64,000 bases of DNA. Source: Streptomyces sp. NBC_00775. GTDB lineage: Bacteria > Actinomycetota > Actinomycetes > Streptomycetales > Streptomycetaceae. The DNA lies in the NCBI RefSeq assembly GCF_036347135.1, contig NZ_CP108938.1:1860001-1924000 (forward strand). Reading direction: 5' to 3'. Shown in pieces: positions 25,284-33,828 of this stretch. Within the stretch, counting starts at the first letter, position 1. Each line of letters begins with the position of its first letter. The notes beneath the pieces were generated by a model that worked only from the letters and a program-made list of their open reading frames with translations, was not told the origin of the DNA and made no database searches. A program made the position numbers and the translations under genes.

Positions 25284-25898
25284 TCACAGGGGCTTGAAGG
25301 TGTCGCCGCCTGCCGGGCAGGTCAGGACCTCGCCGGTCTCCACGGTGTAGTACCAGGCGTGCAGGCGCAGTCGTCCGGCCGCGAGGCGACGGGCGACGGC
25401 GGGGTGGCTGCGCAGATTGCCGAGCTGGGTGAGCAGATGGCGTTGGGCCGCGGTCGTGGAGTCTTCGCCGAGCCCACGGCCCTGCCATGCTCCGTCACCG
25501 TCACCGTCGGCACGGTGCCGTGCCTGGGTCAGCCAGTGCCGTACGAGCGGCATGGTCTGCACGCTTCGCTCGTCCAGCAGCCCCTTGACGGCGCCGCAGT
25601 GCGAGTGCCCGCACACCACGATGTCTGGCACGCCGAGGGCCATGACGGCGAACTCGATGGTGCCCGCCACGGCGCAGGCGGCCTGGGGCCGGTGGGGAGG
25701 AACGATGTTCCCGGCGGTGCGCAGTTCGAAGATCTCGCCCGGGCGGGCGCCGGTGAACAGGGCGGGGATCACCCGGGAGTCGGAGCAGGCGATGAACAGG
25801 GCCTGCGGCTGCTGGCCGTCGGCCAGCCGGGCGAAGGCGTGCCGGTTCTCGGCGGCCTTGGCGGGGAACGTACGGGCATGCTCGATGAGGGTCTGCAT
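25284..25898 (-). CDS. beta-carbonic anhydrase
   Basis: A 204-aa beta-class carbonic anhydrase. ATG 25898 is chosen for GAGG 6 nt upstream; the frame extends 23 codons further. The zinc ligands and acid are seen in ACSDSRV and GHSHCGAVKG. It interconverts CO2 and bicarbonate in the cytosol and probably works with the SulP transporter encoded just downstream in the same operon. Confidence 0.93.
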   Translation of the reverse strand: MQTLIEHARTFPAKAAENRHAFARLADGQQPQALFIACSDSRVIPALFTGARPGEIFELRTAGNIVPPHRPQAACAVAGTIEFAVMALGVPDIVVCGHSHCGAVKGLLDERSVQTMPLVRHWLTQARHRADGDGDGAWQGRGLGEDSTTAAQRHLLTQLGNLRSHPAVARRLAAGRLRLHAWYYTVETGEVLTCPAGGDTFKPL

Positions 25899-26040
25899 GA
25901 TCGGCCTCGTGTCTCTTCGTGGAGGTGACGGCGCGAAGAGGGCGTGCCGGGGCGGCCCGACGGGCACACCACCGCGAGCGGTGGCGAAGACACCGGTGGA
26001 ATGCGGAGGGTGAGGCGTCGGGAAGGCGGCACGCTGCCGA

Positions 26041-26427
26041 TCAGCAGCGGAATATCTGCAGCGTGCTCAGAGCGGGTGTCATCCCTGAGGAAGGGGCGTG
26101 GGACTCTCTCGCGGTCCCCGAACATGACGGTCCGTCGAGTGTGCCGAGGCCGACGCCCGCCGTGGCGTCGGCAGACGCCGGGGGAGCCGCAGGACAGAGA
26201 TCCCTGGAGGGCCGCATCGCTGCCGGGTCACCGCTCTGTTCATGAGCGGTCGGTGCCTGCTGCGACCGGACCCCGGACGCCGTCACGGTGAGCTTCCTGG
26301 AGTCGTACTCGGCGGCGACCGGCGCAGCGGCGAACACCACCCGTGCCACGCCGTGGTGCAGCACGCCGAAGTGCAACAGCATCACCGCGGCCAACAGCAC
26401 GGCCGCCGCGGTCAGTCGTCGCACCAT
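26041..26427 (-). CDS. small exported/membrane protein of unknown function
   Basis: A 128-aa protein with ATG 26427 and GAGG 7 nt upstream. One hydrophobic segment (AAAVLLAAVMLLHFGVLHHG) is followed by a Pro/Ser/Ala-rich region with His and Cys residues, ending STLQIFRC. Layout and ending resemble the small protein at 53208-53657 ([11 protein letters not shown]) and, from memory, DUF6153-type actinobacterial proteins. It lies between carbonic anhydrase and a response regulator. Confidence 0.5.
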   Translation of the reverse strand: MVRRLTAAAVLLAAVMLLHFGVLHHGVARVVFAAAPVAAEYDSRKLTVTASGVRSQQAPTAHEQSGDPAAMRPSRDLCPAAPPASADATAGVGLGTLDGPSCSGTARESHAPSSGMTPALSTLQIFRC

Positions 26428-26551
26428 CAGGAAACCTCGCCCTCTCCAGAGGGTGATCGAATCGTTGTCTGCAGCCGGATTGTCATCCTGCCCGGCCCAG
26501 CGTAAGCAAAAAGTCAAAGGATCACCGTCACGAGTGACCCGTTCGGGCGAG

Positions 26552-27226
26552 CTACGCCGATGTGGCGAGGCCGCTGTGGTGGGCGAAGACGACGAGTTGG
26601 GCGCGGTCGCGGGCGCCAACCTTGATCATGGCGCGGTTCACGTGCGTCTTGACGGTGGCGGGGCTGAGCACGAGCTGAGCGGCGATCTCGTCGTTGGACA
26701 GGCCGGTCGCCACGAGCGTGGTGATCTGCCGTTCCCGGTCGGTGAGCGCCTCCAGTCCGCGGCGGGCCGTCTCATCCATGGGCTGTGGCGTGGCGGGGGT
26801 GGCGAGGAAGCGGCTGATGAGGCTTCTGGTGGCGGCAGGGGACAGCAGCGCGTCGCCGCGGTTGACCGTGCGGATCGCGTGCAGCAGCTCTTCCGCGTCG
26901 GCGCTCTTGCCCAGGAAGCCGCTGGCTCCGGCGCGCAGCGCCTCGAAGACGTATTCGTCAATCTCGAAGGTGGTGAGGATCAGGACTTTCACCCCGGCGA
27001 GGTCCTCGTCCCCGGTGATCAGGCGGGTCGCCGCGAGGCCGTCGAGGACCGGCATGCGGATGTCCATCAGGACCAGGTCCGCGCGGGTGGCCTTGGCCAG
27101 GCGCACCGCCTCGCGCCCGTCGCCGGCCTCGCCGACCACCTCCAGGTCCGGTGCCGGTTCGATCAGGGCTTTGAAGCCGGTGCGTACCAGGGGCTGGTCG
27201 TCGGCGATGACTACGCGGATGGTCAC
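26552..27226 (-). CDS. NarL/LuxR-type response regulator
   Basis: A 224-aa response regulator. The receiver domain has the acidic pocket (VVIADDQPLV) and phospho-acceptor Asp in DLVLMDIRMPVLDG; the C-terminus is a LuxR helix-turn-helix (LTDRERQITTLVATGLSNDE and LSPATVKTHVNRAM). It overlaps the histidine kinase stop by 4 nt. The divergent ABC exporter (28722-30224) is the likely target. Confidence 0.93.
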   Translation of the reverse strand: MTIRVVIADDQPLVRTGFKALIEPAPDLEVVGEAGDGREAVRLAKATRADLVLMDIRMPVLDGLAATRLITGDEDLAGVKVLILTTFEIDEYVFEALRAGASGFLGKSADAEELLHAIRTVNRGDALLSPAATRSLISRFLATPATPQPMDETARRGLEALTDRERQITTLVATGLSNDEIAAQLVLSPATVKTHVNRAMIKVGARDRAQLVVFAHHSGLATSA

Positions 27227-28431
27227 GGGCGGTTCTCCGCAGCGAGGTCGAGAGGCTGGTAGGGCAGGGCCGCGGCCACCTGGAACGCACCGTCCGCACG
27301 CGGGCCGGCACTGAAGTGCCCGCCGAGGGCCAGCACCCGTTCGCGCATGCCGACGATGCCGTGCCGGCCGGCGGAGCCGACGGGCCGCGGGACATCGCCC
27401 GGGCCGCCCAGATCGTCGACGGTGATCCGCAGTCGGTCGCTGTCGTAGGTGAGGGTCAGTCGGGCCCGGCGCGTGTCGGAGTGCTTGTAGACGTTGGTCA
27501 GCGACTCCTGGATCACCCGGTACGCAGTGAGATCGGCGGCGGGGGCGAGCGGAACGACGGCCCCCTCGATGCGGCGGTCGATGTCGAGGCCCGAAGCGGT
27601 CAGTGAGGCGAGCAGGTCCGCGAGTCCGTCGAGACCGGGTGCGGGGATGGCGGTGGGGGCGATGGCGTCGCCGGGCTGCCGCAACAGGCTGACGGTGTCC
27701 CGCAGTTCGCCCAGCGCCCTGCGACTGGCGGACTTCACGTGGCCGATCGCCTCGCGCGCCGATGCGGTGTCCTGGTCCAGCGCCTGCCCGGCGACATTGG
27801 ACTGCACGCTGATGAGGGCGAGTTGGTGTCCCACGGCGTCGTGCAGGTCGCGGGCGATGCGCAGCCGCTCCTCGGCGATCCGGCGTCGGGCGTCCTGCTC
27901 CCGCTCACGTTCGGCGCGGGACGCACGGCCCTCGGCCTCGGCCAGGTAGGCCCGTCGGTTGCGGGAGGAGTCACCGGCGGCGATCGCCAGGCCGCCCAGC
28001 GCGATGAACGCCAGGTTCTGCGGGCCGAGCAGCGCCGGTCTGTGCACAGCGTGCACGAGGGCCAGCGCGGCCACCGCCCCGCTGCCGAGGAACAGAGCCC
28101 GTCTGCGCTCGACCATGTCGGCGACGGTGTACAGGGCGATCAGCGGCGCGAGCAGGATCAGTACCCCGCTGTCACTGCCGCTCTCCACGAGGAACACCTC
28201 CGCGGCCGGCGCGCTGACCGCGAGGGCCACCAGAGGGCGCAGCCGCCGCACGGCCAGCGCCCCACAGCCCAGCGCCGCGGCGACGGTCGCGACGGACCAG
28301 TCGCCTCCGGCCGAGCGGCCCGTGAACGCGGTCACCAGGGTGGCGGCGAACACGGCCAGAGCCACCACCGCGTCCGCCACGTGCGCATGCCGGCCGACGG
28401 CACGGCACAAGTGGGCGAGGGCGGTGGTCAT
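27223..28431 (-). CDS. sensor histidine kinase (HisKA_3 type)
   Basis: A 402-aa kinase. The N-terminal half has about six membrane spans forming a small intramembrane sensor. The phospho-His is in RIARDLHDAVGHQLALISVQ and the HATPase region follows (VIQESLTNVYKHS, GIVGMRERV). It pairs with the response regulator downstream by an ATGA-type overlap. It starts 290 bp from the divergent ABC transporter. Confidence 0.92.
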   Translation of the reverse strand: MTTALAHLCRAVGRHAHVADAVVALAVFAATLVTAFTGRSAGGDWSVATVAAALGCGALAVRRLRPLVALAVSAPAAEVFLVESGSDSGVLILLAPLIALYTVADMVERRRALFLGSGAVAALALVHAVHRPALLGPQNLAFIALGGLAIAAGDSSRNRRAYLAEAEGRASRAEREREQDARRRIAEERLRIARDLHDAVGHQLALISVQSNVAGQALDQDTASAREAIGHVKSASRRALGELRDTVSLLRQPGDAIAPTAIPAPGLDGLADLLASLTASGLDIDRRIEGAVVPLAPAADLTAYRVIQESLTNVYKHSDTRRARLTLTYDSDRLRITVDDLGGPGDVPRPVGSAGRHGIVGMRERVLALGGHFSAGPRADGAFQVAAALPYQPLDLAAENRP

Positions 28432-28497
28432 GCCTCAACGATAGGAGGCCGCACCGCGTGTGCCGTCCGCCGTGCGCGGCAATCGGGGCTACCACGG

Positions 28498-28539
28498 ACG
28501 CGGTAGCCGACCGCCCGCGCACCGCGAACGCGGTAGCCG
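28498..28539. promoter_or_regulatory. direct repeat ACGCGGTAGCCG, 30 bp apart
   Basis: ACGCGGTAGCCG occurs at 28498-28509 and 28528-28539, and an inverted GGCTACC at 28487-28493 precedes the first copy. The pair is spaced about three helical turns and sits between the two-component operon and the ABC exporter, a natural place for response-regulator binding. Confidence 0.4.
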
Positions 28540-28721
28540 CTCTTACCGTGCCTGTCCGACGACGCACGGCGACCGTCCCGAGAGGGTGGTGACGCGGCGC
28601 CCGGTGCCGGGCGCCCGAGCGACATCCGTGACACGACGAAGGGGCGACCCCCGATGCACACCACTTCACCACCTGCTCGGCTTCCGGATCGCCGTACGTT
28701 CCGCACGCCCCGGAGGGCACG

Positions 28722-29465
28722 ATGAGCAGCGGCATCACCGTCACCGGCCTGACCAAGCGGTACGGCACGGTGACCGCGGTCGACGGCCTGACCTTCGAGG
28801 TCGAGCCCGGCACGGTCACCGGGTTCCTCGGACCGAACGGCGCAGGGAAGACGACGACGCTGCGCATGCTGCTCGGCCTGGTGACACCCACCGCGGGCAG
28901 GGCCCTGATCGACGGGCGTCTTTACGCCGAGCTGAGTGAGCCGCGCCGAACCGTCGGCGCGGTCCTGGAGGCGACCGGCTTCCACCCCGGCCGCCGCGGC
29001 CGCGACCACCTGCGGATCCTCGCGAGCGCGGCCGGAATCCCGTACACGCGGGTCGACGAGGTCCTGGAGCGGGTCGGTCTGGCCGACGCCGCCGACCGGC
29101 GGGTGGGCGGCTACTCGCTGGGCATGCGCCAGCGCCTCGGCCTGGCCTCCGCTCTGCTGGGCGACCCGCGCGTGCTCGTCCTCGACGAACCGGCCAACGG
29201 CCTCGACCCGGCAGGTATGGCCGAACTCCGGGACTTGCTGCGGGAGTTGGCTGCCGAGAGCCGCACGGTCCTGATGTCCAGCCACGTACTGAGCGAGGTG
29301 GCTCAGACCGTCGACCGCGTCGTCATCGTCGCCGACGGGACGCTGCGCTACGCGGGCCCGCTGACCGACCTGACGCACGCGCAGGGAGAAACACTCGAAG
29401 CCGCGTTCCTCCGGCTCACGTCGGCCTCGGACTCCGGTGCCGCGGCAGCGTCGGCCCGCAGCTGA
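28722..29465 (+). CDS. ABC transporter ATP-binding protein
   Basis: A 247-aa ABC ATPase of the CcmA/DrrA type. Walker A is GPNGAGKTT, the signature is YSLGMRQRLGLAS, Walker B is VLVLDEPANGLDP and the switch His is in LMSSHVLSE. It partners the membrane protein encoded 18 bp downstream. Exporters of this type next to NarL-type two-component systems often confer peptide-antibiotic or envelope-stress resistance (family knowledge). Confidence 0.93.
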   Translation: MSSGITVTGLTKRYGTVTAVDGLTFEVEPGTVTGFLGPNGAGKTTTLRMLLGLVTPTAGRALIDGRLYAELSEPRRTVGAVLEATGFHPGRRGRDHLRILASAAGIPYTRVDEVLERVGLADAADRRVGGYSLGMRQRLGLASALLGDPRVLVLDEPANGLDPAGMAELRDLLRELAAESRTVLMSSHVLSEVAQTVDRVVIVADGTLRYAGPLTDLTHAQGETLEAAFLRLTSASDSGAAAASARS

Positions 29466-29483
29466 GTACAAGGAGCAAGCGAC

Positions 29484-30224
29484 ATGTACACCCTGATCCG
29501 TACCGAGGCACTGAAACTGCGCACGGTCCGCAGCCCCTGGCTGCTCCTCGCCGCCTCACCCCTGCTGGTTGTCGCGGGCACCAGCGGCCTGGTCGTCTCC
29601 GGCAGCAAGCCGCTCGACGCGACCGCGCAGAGCCAGGCGCTCGCCCACGTCGGCCTGGCCTCGCTGTTCACCCTGGTGTTCGGGATTCTCGCGGTCGCCG
29701 GCGAGTACCGGCATCAGACGATCACCGACACCTATCTGAGCACTCCCGCACGCGGGCCCGTCATCGGAGCGAAGCTCCTGGTGTACGCGGTCCTCGGCGC
29801 CCTGGCCGGGGTGGCCGCGGCGCTGGTGGGCGTCGTTGTCGCGGCGGTGTGGTGGGCGGGCAAGGGCGCCTCCTTCGGCTGGGCGGACGCGCAGATGTGG
29901 ACGACGATCGGCGGCGGCATCGCCTGGAGCGCGGCGTTCGCCGCCATCGGTGTCGGCGTCGGCGCGCTGGTCCGCAACCTCATCGGCGCGATCGCCGCCG
30001 CCCTGGCGTGGGTCGCTCTGGTCGAGGGCATCGTCGGCCAACTCCTTGGCGACCTCGCCCGCTGGCTGCCCTTCAACGCGGGCCAGGCCCTAGGCGCCGC
30101 CGCCGAACCCATGATGAGCAACGACCTGCTGCCCCGATGGGGCGGCGCCGGAGCCCTGGCGCTCTACACGCTCGTGTTCGCGGTGCTCGCCGTCACCACG
30201 AGCATGCGACGCGATGTGTCCTGA
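29484..30224 (+). CDS. ABC-2 type permease
   Basis: A 246-aa membrane subunit with six hydrophobic segments, starting MYTLIRTEALKLRTVRSPWL, a common start for ABC-2 permeases of actinobacterial drug exporters. AAGGAGCAAG lies upstream of the ATG. It forms the exporter with the ATPase before it. The substrate is not evident. Confidence 0.88.
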   Translation: MYTLIRTEALKLRTVRSPWLLLAASPLLVVAGTSGLVVSGSKPLDATAQSQALAHVGLASLFTLVFGILAVAGEYRHQTITDTYLSTPARGPVIGAKLLVYAVLGALAGVAAALVGVVVAAVWWAGKGASFGWADAQMWTTIGGGIAWSAAFAAIGVGVGALVRNLIGAIAAALAWVALVEGIVGQLLGDLARWLPFNAGQALGAAAEPMMSNDLLPRWGGAGALALYTLVFAVLAVTTSMRRDVS

Positions 30225-30376
30225 CCCGCGCGGGAGCCGCACGGCGGCGGCACCGCCCGGCTCCCGGCACTGCGATCGTGTCCGGCATGCCGAAGCTGTC
30301 CCGCCGCTGCTGCGGGATGTGGGTGTCTCATGGTCGGCGACGTATGTGCGGCCCAGGGGCGATGGACCGGCCGGCC

Positions 30377-30416
30377 AGTGGTTGGCCGGTTCCCGGGGGA
30401 AGCTCGGCCAACCACT
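30377..30416. terminator. hairpin between permease and methyltransferase
   Basis: AGTGGTTGGCC (30377-30387) pairs perfectly with GGCCAACCACT (30406-30416). It lies between convergent genes. Confidence 0.6.
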
Positions 30417-30465
30417 CGCGGAGGCAGACGTCCCGGGGCCCGATCGTCCCGGAATACCGCCGTGC

Positions 30466-31206
30466 TTACGCCCGCCGGAACACGAGCAGTTCGGTCCGCC
30501 CGCCGCTGAGCGGTACGAAATGGCCGCCCAATAAGGACAGGCCCCGCTGAGCCAGGCGCTCGATAAGCCATGAGCGCGAGATCATGCTGTAGAGGGTTGC
30601 CCCGCTGGTGACCCAGTTCTCGGTCATCTCGTCATCGAGGCAGTCCTCGTTCACCACGTCGAACGCGACGATCCCGCCCGGGCGCACGACCCGGGCCATT
30701 TCGTCGAGGTAGCCGATGGTCACGACCAACGGGAGGTAGACGAAGACCTTGTGGGCGTGCGCGAGATCCACCGACCCGGTGGGGGTGGCGCTCAGTGTGT
30801 GCCCATCGGCGGGTTGCAGGACCACGTTCGGCAGCGACCTCAGACGGGGCAGCCAGTCCTCCGCTGTCTCGTAGATCTCGTAGGTGTCCGGGTAGGTGGA
30901 GATGATCATCCGGGCCGCGTACCGGCCCGACCCCGCGCCGATCTCACATACGCGCTCCACCTTCTCGCGGAAATCCGCCAGCCTTAGTAGGGCGTCCACG
31001 GTCTCCACGGTCGCGCCGGGAGCGGCGCTGTAGTGGTCGATGTAGTCCTCGACGGACATTCCCGCCCGACGGGCCGCGGCTAATGTCTTGCGGGCGGACA
31101 GGAACGGCTGGATCGCCGGGTCATCGCTGTGCCCACGGACCATCTGCACCCCAAAGGGACGCAACACACGGTTCACTCCCCCGCGAGCTGTGGCCAGTAC
31201 AGACAT
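30466..31206 (-). CDS. class I SAM-dependent methyltransferase
   Basis: A 246-aa protein starting at ATG 31206 behind GGAGGTACAT. The SAM-binding glycine motif is VCEIGAGSGRYAARM, followed by YEIYETAEDW (acidic strand end) and VDLAHAHKVFVYLP. It is a clear paralogue of the methyltransferase at 31567-32337 (EIGPGSGRY, YEIYETAAPW, VDLVQAHKVFNTL). Substrate unknown. The two lie in the same direction, 360 bp apart. Confidence 0.82.
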   Translation of the reverse strand: MSVLATARGGVNRVLRPFGVQMVRGHSDDPAIQPFLSARKTLAAARRAGMSVEDYIDHYSAAPGATVETVDALLRLADFREKVERVCEIGAGSGRYAARMIISTYPDTYEIYETAEDWLPRLRSLPNVVLQPADGHTLSATPTGSVDLAHAHKVFVYLPLVVTIGYLDEMARVVRPGGIVAFDVVNEDCLDDEMTENWVTSGATLYSMISRSWLIERLAQRGLSLLGGHFVPLSGGRTELLVFRRA

Positions 31207-31483
31207 ATGTACCTCCATTACGAAGTTCGTCGATTTTTGCGGGGCCACGCAGGGAGAGCGGGGACGTGAGCCGGCCCGTACCGCTGAGCCGGGAACTTCA
31301 CGCCACCCCGCACCTGGAAGCCCCTTGCAACGCACCAACAAACCCCCGCGCGCGACTTCGCAATGACGCCGCAAGCCAACTGCGTGCGAGTCGAGAGGCG
31401 TTACTGGGCGCATGCTCCGTCACGGGCCTTGTCGAGGATTTGCTTTGACGTTGGCGCGTGACGGGTCAGCGGCGCTGATGGGG

Positions 31484-31542
31484 ACCGGCGGGGACATGTA
31501 CGCCGAGCCTCAGATGCTCCACGTGACAAGTCCCCCGCCGGT
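31484..31542 (-). terminator. stem-loop downstream of second methyltransferase
   Basis: ACCGGCGGGGAC (31484-31495) pairs with GTCCCCCGCCGGT (31530-31542) with one bulged base and a 34-nt loop. I see no gene in 31207-31566; apart from this stem-loop the interval is featureless and slightly poorer in G+C. Confidence 0.4.
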
Positions 31543-31566
31543 TGGCAAGCGGAAGCCTGCTGAGGG

Positions 31567-32337
31567 TCAGGCCGTCTTTCTGAAGACGAGCACCTCCGTG
31601 TAGGCGACGCCGAGGGGCGCCAGGAAGCTGGCCTCAAGGCTGCAGCCGAGGTCCGCGAAGAGGTCCACGCACGTCCGGCGGGGCACGGCGGCCGGGAAGG
31701 AGTCGTGCCCCGCGCCGCCCTTCGTCGCCCAGGTGCGCATCGCGGCGGGGTCCAGGCAAGTCTCCGTCATGACGTCGAAGACGATCCGGCCACCGGGCCG
31801 CGTGACACGGGCCATCTCGAAGAAGTAGCGGGCAGCGCCGAGGAAGGCCAGGGTGTTGAAGACCTTGTGGGCCTGGACGAGGTCGACACTGTTGTCCGGT
31901 GTCGCGTCGAGGCTGAATCCTGTCACCGGCTGGGCGACCACGCCGAATGTGTCCACCAGGTAGTCGGCCCAGGGCGCTGCCGTCTCATAGATCTCGTAGC
32001 GGTCCGGCGAACACTCCTCCAGCGTCTTCTCCAGGTACCGACCGGAACCGGGGCCGATCTCAAGCACCGTCTCCGGCTTCGCGGCGAAGACGCCGAGGGT
32101 CCGTAGTTCGTCGACGGTGGACCGGGTGGCGCCAGGCGTCCCGTTCATGACCTCGTCGATGTAGTCACCGACCGACAGACCGGCTGCCCGCGCGGCCCGC
32201 ATCGTCGGCTCGAACGGGATGAAATCGTCCACTCCACCCCGGTTGTTGGTGCTGCGCACGATGTCGAACCCAGCGCGCTCCAGGAGCCGCTTCACCCCGG
32301 ACTTCACCGCTGACCTTGCCTTGCCTGCTGCCGTCAT
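31567..32337 (-). CDS. class I SAM-dependent methyltransferase (paralogue)
   Basis: A 256-aa methyltransferase. Its ATG at 32337 overlaps the stop of the collapsed flavoprotein gene upstream (ATGA), so it was part of that operon. The SAM motif is VLEIGPGSGRYLEKTLEE; other shared blocks are SVGDYIDEVMNGTPGATRST and MARVTRPGGRIVFDVM. Duplication of the gene at 30466-31206 is evident from shared blocks. No target is deducible; the operon link to a flavoprotein suggests small-molecule tailoring (inference). Confidence 0.82.
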   Translation of the reverse strand: MTAAGKARSAVKSGVKRLLERAGFDIVRSTNNRGGVDDFIPFEPTMRAARAAGLSVGDYIDEVMNGTPGATRSTVDELRTLGVFAAKPETVLEIGPGSGRYLEKTLEECSPDRYEIYETAAPWADYLVDTFGVVAQPVTGFSLDATPDNSVDLVQAHKVFNTLAFLGAARYFFEMARVTRPGGRIVFDVMTETCLDPAAMRTWATKGGAGHDSFPAAVPRRTCVDLFADLGCSLEASFLAPLGVAYTEVLVFRKTA

Positions 32338-32678
32338 CGGTTCCGCCCTTCCCGGGCCGCCAGCGCCTCCGTCTGGGACCTGGTGTAGTAGAGCCCCGGA
32401 ACCGAGATGCCGAAACCGGCGTCCAGGCGGGGACAGACGGCGGCCGCCAGGACGTGCTCGGTGCACAGCGTGTACGTACGGCCCTGAACGAGCACGGACG
32501 TGCTCGGCGAGGACTTGGGCAGCATGCCCTTGGGCATGTTTCGGTCCCAGTCCACCTTGGGTGGGCCGAAGGCGCGGACCTTCAGGCCGCGCCCCTTCAG
32601 GTGCACTGCAGTGGACAGGCCGTGCGGGCCCGCCCCGATCACCACGACGGGCGCGAGCGCGCGCGTCGCACGAGACAT
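32334..32678 (-). pseudogene. FAD-dependent oxidoreductase, internally deleted
   Basis: A 114-codon remnant. Its first about 60 residues (VVVIGAGPHGLSTAVHLKGR, then NMPKGMLPKSSPSTSV) match the start of the intact flavoprotein at 53735-54910 (VVVIGAGPYGLSTAAHLKAR). The rest (HVLAAAVCPRLDAGF, SVPGLYYTRSQ) matches its C-terminus (HVLAATGY, SPRLDAGLQSSVPGLYFTGIQ). About 270 central residues are missing, including the NADPH site. The frame itself is open. A membrane-protein gene precedes it, as in the intact copy. Confidence 0.8.
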
Positions 32679-32807
32679 GCGAGTCAAAAGACTTCCCCCC
32701 TGACGCGGGACTCGCGCGGAGCCCGCGTACCGGAAATGGCGAACAGAACCGTCCTCGACAGGGACGGGTGAAGACACCGGAAGCCGTACGGGTACCGTGG
32801 TGACAGG

Positions 32808-33452
32808 TCAGGCGGCGGCGTACGGCAGGGGAAGACACGGCGGGCCGCGGCGCACCACCGCGCCGGCCAGCAGAACCGACGCCGGGGGAGCCCGCGTCGG
32901 CCCGGAGCTCACGCGCCAGGCAGCGCCGAACTCTGTTACCTCATATGGGGTGCAGCAAGGAGCCAGGAGTCGGCGCAGCAGCGCGCGCAACGCGCACCAC
33001 TCCTCCTCGGCTGCGTACAGCACGCGACGCCAACTGTTGTCGAGCCCGTGCAACAGGACCGCGCACAGCAGGGCCAGCACGATGTGGCCGACCACCACAC
33101 GCCACCCGGCAAGAACAGCAGACGGCAGCAGTGCGTGTACGCGGAACGTGACAGAGCTGTCGGCAAGGACAAACCAGTACCCGACGGCGGCCTGGCAGCC
33201 GAACGCCAACACCACCTGCATACCAAGCGACTTGTCGCCCCCGGCACCAGGCAGCGCTACGGCGAACAGGAAACACGCCGCCAGCACCTTCACGAGCCGG
33301 GACGGGCTCGACTCGAAGGCCAGATCATGAACAATCACCGTGACAACGGTCCCCAGCACGGAAAACAACCCCGCGCGGGCAGCGGCCACCACCGCCACAG
33401 GCGGCACATGGCCACGGCGGCGCACAGCGGAAGCGCGCGATGTTCCCCCCAT
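32808..33452 (-). CDS. small membrane protein, RRGPP family (copy A)
   Basis: A 214-aa protein with four or so hydrophobic segments (AGLFSVLGTVVTVIVHDLAF, VLAACFLFAVALPG, IVLALLCAVLLHGL) and a C-terminal tail VVRRGPPCLP. It is a paralogue of the proteins at 44425-45081 and 55015-55629, and more distantly of 35199-35798. The start ATG 33452 was chosen because a -10-like CATTAT lies exactly 9 nt before it, as in the paralogues. No ribosome site is needed if the transcript is leaderless. Function unknown; copy C carries a His/Met-rich loop, hinting at metal. Confidence 0.65.
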   Translation of the reverse strand: MGGTSRASAVRRRGHVPPVAVVAAARAGLFSVLGTVVTVIVHDLAFESSPSRLVKVLAACFLFAVALPGAGGDKSLGMQVVLAFGCQAAVGYWFVLADSSVTFRVHALLPSAVLAGWRVVVGHIVLALLCAVLLHGLDNSWRRVLYAAEEEWCALRALLRRLLAPCCTPYEVTEFGAAWRVSSGPTRAPPASVLLAGAVVRRGPPCLPLPYAAA

Positions 33453-33461
33453 CACCCACCC

Positions 33462-33490
33462 ATAATGAGGCTTACGGCGCGGCATGTCAC
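33462..33490 (-). promoter_or_regulatory. leaderless-type promoter of membrane protein copy A
   Basis: On the minus strand GTGACA (33490-33485), a 17-nt spacer and CATTAT (33467-33462) precede the ATG at 33452 by 9 nt. Transcription would begin at or within a base or two of the start codon. Confidence 0.5.
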
Positions 33491-33828
33491 CATTGCGAAC
33501 CTTCAGCCTGAGCCCCTCACACCTTCAAGGGCGTCTCTACGACGCCTGATCGCCGGAACCGTCCGGGGAGTTCACCCTGGTCAGCCCTACCGCCGAAGCC
33601 GCTGACGAGCGCTCCGTACCGGCAGTCGATGGCTCGGCGCCACACTGCCGGATCGTCGACGACGCAGTGAGATCCCGCCGTCTAGGATCTCTCCGTCTTA
33701 CGCGACCCTCAGGCCATCGCGGCAGGCAAGACGGAGCGGTCGGCACGTACCACTAGTAGACGAGGAACCGGCCGGGCCGCTCCGCCCTCGTGGACCAACA
33801 ACCCTGCTCAGCGCCATAAGGGGTCGTC
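33491..33828. other. gap without recognisable gene
   Basis: No convincing gene, RNA or repeat is seen in this stretch between the promoter of copy A and the decayed acyltransferase. A minus-strand frame at 33537-33746 has random-looking composition. Confidence 0.5.

Noticed and set aside
33537..33746. Small minus-strand frame in the gap after membrane protein copy A
   Set aside because: No ribosome site, no hydrophobic or structured segments, and low-complexity Arg/Ser composition.
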